Of a stretch of DNA of 64,000 nucleotides, positions 58,547 to 64,000 are shown one piece after another (the first letter of the stretch is position 1; every line of letters begins with the position of its first letter). This DNA is from Sabulicella glaciei (lineage in GTDB: Bacteria > Pseudomonadota > Alphaproteobacteria > Acetobacterales > Acetobacteraceae), in NCBI RefSeq assembly GCF_026183895.1, contig NZ_JAPFQI010000017.1:34293-98292 (forward strand), given 5' to 3'. Made by a program: the position numbers and the translations under genes. The notes beneath the pieces were generated by a model, which did not search any database, was not told the DNA's origin, and was given only the letters and a program-made list of their open reading frames with translations.

Positions 58547-60745
58547 TCAGGTCGCCCGGTTATCTCGCTTCCAGCGCTTCGGCATGCGATCGGGGATCTC
58601 AAGCTCGTACCAGTGGTTCCAGCGGGAGAAATGCGGGTTGTAGTAGGGATCTGAGTCGAGGACCGCGCCCCATCTTTCGCGCATGTACCGCCCCTCGCGC
58701 TCCGCACGAACCTTGCTCTCCGAAGTCATATCGTCCCGACCACGCGAGGCCGACTCCAGGTGATATAGCTGCGCAAAAGGCGTCCAGATGTGTCGAAGCC
58801 CGAGATCCTGGATCCGAAGGCAAAAATCGACATCGTTGAACGAAATGGCGAGGTCCACCTCGTTGAAGCCGCCGACATGTCTGAAAACCTCGCTCCGGAC
58901 GGTGAGGCAGGCGGCGGTATTTGCCGAGACGGTCCGCGTCAGGAAATTGTGCGAGAAGTAGCCACGATCGGACTGCTCGTCGCCGAGGCCGAAATGACCC
59001 GCAACTCCGGGGCCGTCGGCAAAATCGCCGATACCCAATACGACGCCCGCATGCTGGATGGTCCGGTCGGGGAAAAGAAGCTTCGCGCCAACCGTGCCGA
59101 TGCCCGGCCGGATGGCATGGGACACCATCTCGCGGAGCCAGTCTGGCTCGATAACAAGAATATCGTTGTTTAGAAGGAGCAGGACTTCGCCGCTGGCCGC
59201 AGCCGCCCCAACATTGTTCAGCTTCGAATAGTTGAAGGGCCCAGGCTCCTGCAGGACACGCACCCGGGGGTCCTGCCGCAGTTCCTCCAAGAGCGTGAGT
59301 GCTTCTGGCTGTTCGGAGCCGTTGTCAACGATCACGACCTCGAGGTTTGCGTAATTCGTGCGATGTAGGAGGCCAGCTGTGGCGCTCCGCAGTAACTCAG
59401 CGCGGTCGCGGGTCGCGATGATTGTGGTCACACGCGGGGCCTCCGCCGGAAGTGGCCAAACAACGCGATGGAACTCAGGCACATTCGGATGAGGCACAAC
59501 CTGGGCGCCGTCCGCATCGGGCCTTGAGGCGAGGTGGTCCCTCACTGCGACACGGGCGGCCTGGATGCATCGGTCCAGCTGCTCGGAAGAAAAGCTCCCG
59601 CTCTGTGTGCGCCAATGGTAGAGGAGCCCGGGCACATGCCGGATCTGGTGCGGCTCAACGAGACGAGATGCCCGCAGGATGAGGTCGTGGTCCTGGCTGC
59701 CTTCGAAGCCCACACGCAGGCCGCCGACGGCCTCAACAAGGGTGCGGCGATACGCTGCGAGGTGGCAGACAAAGTTCTGTCCCAGCAGCAGGTCTGGGTC
59801 CCAGCCTGGCTTGAAATAGGGCGTGTGCCGCCGGTCCCCATTTTCTTCGATCCGGTCCTCGTCGGAATAAAGGATCTCCAGGTCGGGCGCGTCGTTGACC
59901 GCAGCGGCGATCTCATAGAGGGCTCGTTCAGAGAGGATGTCGTCGTGGTCCAGGAAGACCACGTAGTCGCCTCCTGCGAGGCTGAGAGCCGAGTTCGTCG
60001 CGGCGCAGATGTTCCCGTTGGTCGGCCGCGCGATCCAGCGGATGCGGGAGTCCTGGGCTGCGCTGGCCTCGAGGAAGGGACGGATGTGTTCCGCTGTCGA
60101 AGCGTCGTCAGCGATGCATAGCTCCCAGTTCTCGTAGAGCTGCGCTCGAACCGCCGCGACAGCACGCCGGAGCCCTGCCTCCGGGGTGTTGTAAACCGGC
60201 ATGACGACAGAGATGACAGGTCTCCGAGAGAAGCGGGACACGTCCTCCTTGATCGCGCCCCGGTCCCAATCCGTCAGGGCATCGCTGTGAGAGATCCAGC
60301 GGACAAAAAATTCGGGATCCAGAGCCGGGCCTCGGTCCTGGGGCAACGGCTCGTTTGCCGCATTTGCTGCAGCTTCACTGTACGCCCCAGGCGGGCTTGC
60401 GAATCCTGACGCGGACGGCGCGGCGGGCCGGCCACGCATGCTCTTCACAGCCTTGGCCGTGGCGAGAATAGGGGTCATCGTGCGCCAGAGCGTCGAGTTC
60501 AGAACCGCCTCTGCCGCATGGCGTGCCTCGCGCGCGACGCGGTAGGCACCCTCGATCTTGCGGACGGCCTCTTCTTTCTCGCGATTGGCCTCCTTGGCCA
60601 CACGCTTGTAGCGCTCGGCCTGTGCACGAGCGTGCAGGGCGCGATGCTCGGCGAGAAGGAGCTCGTCCTGCAGCGCCTGAATGCGCGCTCTTAGGTCTCT
60701 GATCTCCTGGTCAGCTGGCGCACCAGCGGGCTTGTGATCTGACAT
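58547..60745 (-). CDS. tandem GT2-GT2 glycosyltransferase with N-terminal coiled coil
   Basis: A 732-residue enzyme. Residues 10-80 form a charged coiled coil (EIRDLRARIQALQDELLLAEHRAL pattern). Two complete GT2 domains follow: the first at about 170-400 (VISVVMPVYNTPEAGLRRAV, FLDHDDILSERAL, GSQDHDLILRAS) and the second at about 435-690 (VTTIIATRDRAELLRSAT, LLLNNDILVIEPDWLREM, NDVDFCLRIQDLG). Enzymes of this layout often build alternating polymers or rhamnan-like chains in ABC-dependent O-antigen systems. It lies just downstream of wzt. Confidence 0.9.
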   Translation of the reverse strand: MSDHKPAGAPADQEIRDLRARIQALQDELLLAEHRALHARAQAERYKRVAKEANREKEEAVRKIEGAYRVAREARHAAEAVLNSTLWRTMTPILATAKAVKSMRGRPAAPSASGFASPPGAYSEAAANAANEPLPQDRGPALDPEFFVRWISHSDALTDWDRGAIKEDVSRFSRRPVISVVMPVYNTPEAGLRRAVAAVRAQLYENWELCIADDASTAEHIRPFLEASAAQDSRIRWIARPTNGNICAATNSALSLAGGDYVVFLDHDDILSERALYEIAAAVNDAPDLEILYSDEDRIEENGDRRHTPYFKPGWDPDLLLGQNFVCHLAAYRRTLVEAVGGLRVGFEGSQDHDLILRASRLVEPHQIRHVPGLLYHWRTQSGSFSSEQLDRCIQAARVAVRDHLASRPDADGAQVVPHPNVPEFHRVVWPLPAEAPRVTTIIATRDRAELLRSATAGLLHRTNYANLEVVIVDNGSEQPEALTLLEELRQDPRVRVLQEPGPFNYSKLNNVGAAAASGEVLLLLNNDILVIEPDWLREMVSHAIRPGIGTVGAKLLFPDRTIQHAGVVLGIGDFADGPGVAGHFGLGDEQSDRGYFSHNFLTRTVSANTAACLTVRSEVFRHVGGFNEVDLAISFNDVDFCLRIQDLGLRHIWTPFAQLYHLESASRGRDDMTSESKVRAEREGRYMRERWGAVLDSDPYYNPHFSRWNHWYELEIPDRMPKRWKRDNRAT

Positions 60746-60826
60746 TGTTCTTCCTTGGCCCGCAGCCGTCTTGCCGAGGCACGGCTTCCTAAACTCAGTG
60801 CCGACACCCGGAACTGGGTGACACCG

Positions 60827-61552
60827 TCACGATGCGAAGAAGTCGTTGACCGGCAGGTCGACTACTATCCGACCTTGGTCCATCTTCAAAACTCGCGTGC
60901 ACCATCTCTGCACGACATTCATGTCGTGGCTCGCCAGGACGAGGATGTCGGCATCAGAGACAAGTTGTTCCAAACGTGTCGTCGCACGAGACAGGAAGTC
61001 TGCGTCTCCGGCAAGGAACCACTCATCCATCAATAGGATCTGCGGCGACATCAGGGTCGCTGCTGCAAAGGCGAGGCGAATGCTCATTCCCGCAGAATAA
61101 GTCCGCACCGGCACATCAAGGAACTCACCGAGACCGCTGAACTGTCCTGCTTCTTCGGCCATAGCCTCGCACTCAGCCGGTGTCCGTCCAAGAAACATCC
61201 CTCGTAGCACGATGTTCTCGCGGCCCGTCGCATCCTGATCCATGCCGGCAGCAGGGTCGATCAATGCGCCTATCGTTCCTTGCATCTCTATACGTCCACT
61301 GACCGGCTCGTAGATGCCTGCGAGGCAGCGCAGGAGGGTCGTCTTACCTGCCCCATTGCTGCCGACGAGCGCCACGCGCTCCCCCGGGTTGATGGTGAAG
61401 GTCAGATCTCGAAGCGCGGAGACGACTACCCGGTTCGCATCGTCCCGCAAACGGCTCGAGGATTTCGCGAGGAGTCGCTTCTTCAGGGATCGCGCCCCGA
61501 GATGATAGAGAGGAAACTCAACGGTCATCTCCTGGGACCGAATAAAAGCCAT
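60827..61552 (-). CDS. wzt: polysaccharide ABC exporter ATP-binding protein (Wzt/KpsT-like)
   Basis: A 241-residue ATPase. Walker A is GSNGAGKTT (64-72), the signature is YSAGM (152-156), Walker B is ILLMDE (172-177), and the switch His lies in ASHDMN. The signature YSAGMxxRLAF and the GRENI segment are typical of polysaccharide exporters. At 241 residues it lacks the extra C-terminal carbohydrate-binding domain of long Wzt proteins, so chain-end recognition is not built in. It powers export with the permease encoded 13 bases upstream. Confidence 0.92.
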   Translation of the reverse strand: MAFIRSQEMTVEFPLYHLGARSLKKRLLAKSSSRLRDDANRVVVSALRDLTFTINPGERVALVGSNGAGKTTLLRCLAGIYEPVSGRIEMQGTIGALIDPAAGMDQDATGRENIVLRGMFLGRTPAECEAMAEEAGQFSGLGEFLDVPVRTYSAGMSIRLAFAAATLMSPQILLMDEWFLAGDADFLSRATTRLEQLVSDADILVLASHDMNVVQRWCTRVLKMDQGRIVVDLPVNDFFAS

Positions 61553-61564
61553 TGCGGGCCGTCC

Positions 61565-62407
61565 TCAGATCCAGAATGCAAGCCGGTTGCGAAACCGGAC
61601 AAAGAACACGAGGGCGAGGGCAACCACGCCGGACGAATATACGACGGCCGCGGCCCACACCCTGAGTGGAACGCCGCCTTCAACAAGCGGGCCTCGGATG
61701 ACCTCGATGAGGACATAGAATGGATTGAGGAACAGCCAGGCCTGCCCGCCCTCGAGGAGTTCCGGCTTCCACAGAATGGGAGAAAGGAAGAAGGCAAGCT
61801 GCATGATGTTAGCGACGATAGGCGGGATGTCGCGGAATCGAGCACAAAGCAATCCCAGGAAAAATGCGCCAGCAATGGCGTTGAGGATCAAAATCAGGAA
61901 GCCAGGCACGATGAGGAAGGCCTCAGGGCCAGGCAGATGCCCGCAGACCAAGAAAACAAGGGCAATCAGCGGCAGGCTATGGGCGGCTGAAATAAAAGTC
62001 CTGAAAACAGTTCTCAGAATATGAACAGTATAAGGAAGGCGCATTTGCCGAATAATTGCATCAGCGCTTGTGAATGCTGCGCACGCCTCAGCAGTAATTT
62101 GATTGATCGTGTTCCAAAGGAGAAGGCTTACCGCGAGGAACGGGAGGTAGAGCCGTATATCAAGCTTGAACAGCGTCGAGTATAAGACGCCCAAACCTCC
62201 TACCATCACGGCCGTGGAAAACGTCAGCCAGAACGGCCCAAAGACGGACCCCCTGTAACGGTTTCGCGTGTCGAGCCAAGCCAGCGCCCAGGCGAGCCGT
62301 CGTTGCCTCCAGCCGCCGACCAGATCCTCGACAGCCCGTGCGGCTTTGCGAGGATCCGCCGCATCTCGGACGTAGATTTCCGTGCCCATGGAACTCTGCT
62401 GAAACAT
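61565..62407 (-). CDS. wzm: polysaccharide ABC exporter permease (Wzm/KpsM-like)
   Basis: A 280-residue ABC-2 permease with six membrane helices: FGPFWLTFSTAVMVGGLGVLY, YLPFLAVSLLLWNTINQ, and later AFFLGLLCARFRDIPPIVANIMQLAFFLSPILW, a conserved ABC-2 segment, then FLNPFYVLIEVIRGPLVEG. ATG at 62407 has TAAGGT upstream; another ATG at 62389 is possible. Together with wzt it indicates ABC-dependent rather than Wzx/Wzy export of the glycan. Confidence 0.92.
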   Translation of the reverse strand: MFQQSSMGTEIYVRDAADPRKAARAVEDLVGGWRQRRLAWALAWLDTRNRYRGSVFGPFWLTFSTAVMVGGLGVLYSTLFKLDIRLYLPFLAVSLLLWNTINQITAEACAAFTSADAIIRQMRLPYTVHILRTVFRTFISAAHSLPLIALVFLVCGHLPGPEAFLIVPGFLILILNAIAGAFFLGLLCARFRDIPPIVANIMQLAFFLSPILWKPELLEGGQAWLFLNPFYVLIEVIRGPLVEGGVPLRVWAAAVVYSSGVVALALVFFVRFRNRLAFWI

Positions 62408-62635
62408 GGGCGCCGTATACCTTAGGTTGGTGGAGGCGCCTACTATCCCGCTCTCGGCCAAGAGACAGGTGCCGGATCTTGGTGGCATCTGGCGTGGGAC
62501 TGGGGCCAATCGCCATTTGACTGCTCTCGCTGGAGGGCGTGGTCAGGAGGTGGGGCCCCCAGAGGAAGATCAGGGCCGCCAGGAAGCCGAGCGCGCACCA
62601 CATCCCGTGAAGCGAACCCCAGCGCTCGATCATGC

Positions 62636-62704
62636 GCCGAGCCTCGGGTTTGCTACGACTACTGGCGCTTGCACGTGCTGCTGCGGCGCGAAGGCTGGTC
62701 GGAA
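62636..62704 (+). mobile_element. IS3-family orfB remnant (left piece)
   Basis: In one frame the sequence reads AEPRVCYDYWRLHVLLRREGW, matching the conserved YGYRRLHVLLRREGW block of IS3-family OrfB transposases. The match ends where IS110-type sequence begins. It is only about 23 codons long and disabled. Confidence 0.55.
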
Positions 62705-62777
62705 CCACATGGCGTAATCGCGAGGGGCGGCTCGCGATCTAGCCTCGCCGTCCTCGACGCAGCGAGAGGCAACGACG

Positions 62778-63700
62778 ATGACGACGTATGTTGGCTTGGA
62801 CGTATTCACTCGTGCGACGGCGATCTGCGTGGTGGATGAGAGCGGGGAGAAGCTGTGGGAGGGTCAGCGGCCGACCGATCCTGACACGATCGCCGAGGCT
62901 CTCCGGCACCATCCGCCGGACCTAACACGGGTCGGTTTGGAGACCCGGCTGAAGACGCCTTGGCTCTGGCGCGAGTTGACGGAGCGCGGGGTGCCCGTGG
63001 CATGCTTGCACACGCGGCATGCCAAGGCTGCTCTGTCGCTGCAAATGAACAAGACCGATCGGAACGACGCGCTCGGCCTCGCTCGGCTGGTCCGCTCTGG
63101 GTGGTACCGGGAGGTCCCGGTCAAGGCACTCGACACCCACCGCCTCCGTGCCGTTCTCTTCGCACGGCAGCAGGTCGTCGGCATGGCAACCGGGCTCGTC
63201 AATAAGAACCGAAAGACTCTGCGCACGTTTGGGATCGCCGTCGGCTCTGGCAAGGGCGCGATCTTTGAAGCGCAGGTCCGCCGGGTGCTGCCGTCGGGCG
63301 ATGTCGCGCTCTTGGGTCTGATTGAAGCAATGCTCCGCGCCTGGCGCGCCGTGGTGGACGAGCGCATGAAGCTCGAGCGTCAGCTGATTGTCGCGGCGAA
63401 GCACGACACGGCGTGCAGGCTCCTCGCCACCGCACCCGGTCTCGGCGCCGTGACGGCGGTCGCCTTTGTCGGCGCCATCGAGGACCCGGCAAGGTTCAGT
63501 CGCTCAAAGGACGTGGTGGCCTTCCTCGGCCTGATGCCCCGGCGATACCAGTCGGGATCAGTCGACGCCACAGTCCGCATATCCAAGTGCGGTGACAAGC
63601 TCGTCCGCAAGCTCCTGTTCGAGGCCGCACACGTCATCCTCATCCGCACGGCGGCACAGCTCGAGCTGAAGGCATGGGCCGAGCGCATCGCCGCACGCTC
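62778..63700 (+). CDS. IS110-family transposase, C-terminus replaced
   Basis: An ATG at 62778 opens a DEDD recombinase: TYVGLDVFTRATAICVVDE (first Asp), LETRLKTPWLWREL, MNKTDRNDALGLARLVRSGWY, and the Transposase_20 domain with LATAPGLGAVTAVAFVGAIEDPARF and LGLMPRRYQSGS containing the presumed catalytic Ser. The protein continues to AERIAARSG (about residue 308) and then, instead of the usual ARKLAVILHRMW tail, runs into 18 unrelated residues ending at 63758. It is probably an inactive or marginal copy. Confidence 0.85.
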
Positions 63701-63758
63701 GGGCCACCTGACGCCCCAGGAACTTGCTGCCGAAGCAGCCCGGAAGGGCTGCCGATGA
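63700..63758 (+). mobile_element. possible IS3-family orfB C-terminal remnant (right piece)
   Basis: The residues GHLTPQELAAEAARKG that end the IS110 frame look like the C-terminus of IS3 OrfB proteins, which usually read LGYLTPEEFA. With the left piece at 62636, this suggests that IS110 sits inside, or has replaced part of, an IS3-family element. Confidence 0.4.
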
Positions 63759-63890
63759 AGCCCGAAAACTCTCCCTTCGGGCGGATCAGTTTCGGGACTA
63801 CGGTCAGTGCAAGGGCGGTGCTGCTCACAATGAGTTCGAGTTCGTACGCTAGCCTGTTCCTGGAGAGTGACGATGCCTAGCCCGGACAGG

Positions 63891-63920
63891 AAACGCTCCG
63901 GCCTTTGTGGGACCGGAGCG
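63891..63920 (-). terminator. intrinsic terminator of the right-edge PEP-CTERM-like gene
   Basis: On the minus strand an 8-bp perfect stem (CGCTCCGG/CCGGAGCG) with an 11-base loop is followed by TTT. It lies about 30 bases after the stop of the partial gene. Confidence 0.75.
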
Positions 63921-63949
63921 CTGCCTTGGTGTGTTCTGACGAAGAAGTG

Positions 63950-64000
63950 TCAGGCGGCCTTGCGGCGCACGAGGCCGAGGCCCAGCAGGCCGGCGCCCAG
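63950..64000 (-). CDS. PEP-CTERM-like protein, C-terminal tail only (cut by window edge)
   Basis: The last 16 codons before a TGA read LGAGLLGLGLVRRKAA, differing at one residue from the tail of the 29439-29999 protein (LGAGLLGLGLMRRKAA). It is therefore the membrane helix and basic end of a second PEP-CTERM-like sorting signal, transcribed leftward from outside the window. Nothing of the body is visible. Confidence 0.75.
   Translation of the reverse strand: MGAGLLGLGLVRRKAA

Overview
The window looks like a high-GC alphaproteobacterial chromosome, most likely Acetobacteraceae (Roseomonas-like). The evidence is the very high GC third positions, the alphaproteobacterial form of IlvB, the abundance of tripartite tricarboxylate transporter (Tct/Bug) proteins and the overall gene content. 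The taxonomic call is an inference; no rRNA or other marker gene lies in the window.

Region 1 (1-20046) is ordinary core genome. It holds hflC (cut by the window edge) and a DegP-type periplasmic protease, serB abutting degP tail to tail, miaA, and the branched-chain amino acid genes ilvB-ilvH, a zinc metallopeptidase gene and ilvC, ending in a clear intrinsic terminator. Two small OmpA-like lipoproteins, a PuuE-type allantoinase, a class II cytochrome c facing a cytochrome b561, a 2-hydroxyacid dehydrogenase with a Bug-type binding protein, leuA, a complete tctCBA set and an unassigned membrane protein follow.

Region 2 (20095-29999) starts the surface-polysaccharide genes. A tightly overlapping rmlB-rmlA-rmlC-rmlD operon makes dTDP-L-rhamnose and runs into a glycosyltransferase that seems to start at CTG. 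A large two-domain glycosyltransferase, a UDP-glucuronate 4-epimerase and HldE (ADP-heptose) follow. Next comes a PEP-CTERM-like secreted protein preceded by a near-perfect sigma-54 promoter; a second protein with almost the same C-terminal tail is cut by the right window edge.

Region 3 (30325-37316) is a mobile-element graveyard around a pair of paralogous secreted proteins (447 aa each). Each has an RTX-like calcium-binding segment and three exact 50-residue repeats, and the two genes share a 195-bp identical tract. Between them sits an IS256-family element with terminal inverted repeats and an 8-bp target duplication. It was inserted exactly into the loop of a palindrome, and its transposase is frameshifted. 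To the left are IS110 fragments, a second transposase fragment and a broken RTX gene.

Region 4 (37379-63758) is a large glycan locus of lower GC than region 1. It has at least seven glycosyltransferases, several with two catalytic domains, plus a LegB-like dehydratase, a sugar nucleotidyltransferase, an SDR epimerase, a NeuD-like acyltransferase, a methyltransferase, a FemAB-like acyltransferase, an acyltransferase-3 membrane protein, and the Wzm/Wzt ABC exporter. A third RTX plus repeat protein converges on a glmS copy that has lost its C-terminal third. The right end is an IS110 element lying inside remnants of an IS3-family transposase.

Taken together, regions 2-4 look like a recombining surface or matrix island: nucleotide-sugar supply, glycan assembly, ABC export, and several secreted calcium-binding repeat proteins and PEP-CTERM-like proteins that could sit in or on that glycan. 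No exosortase, type I secretion system, Wzx/Wzy or polysaccharide lyase is visible here, so the secretion and sorting partners must lie elsewhere.
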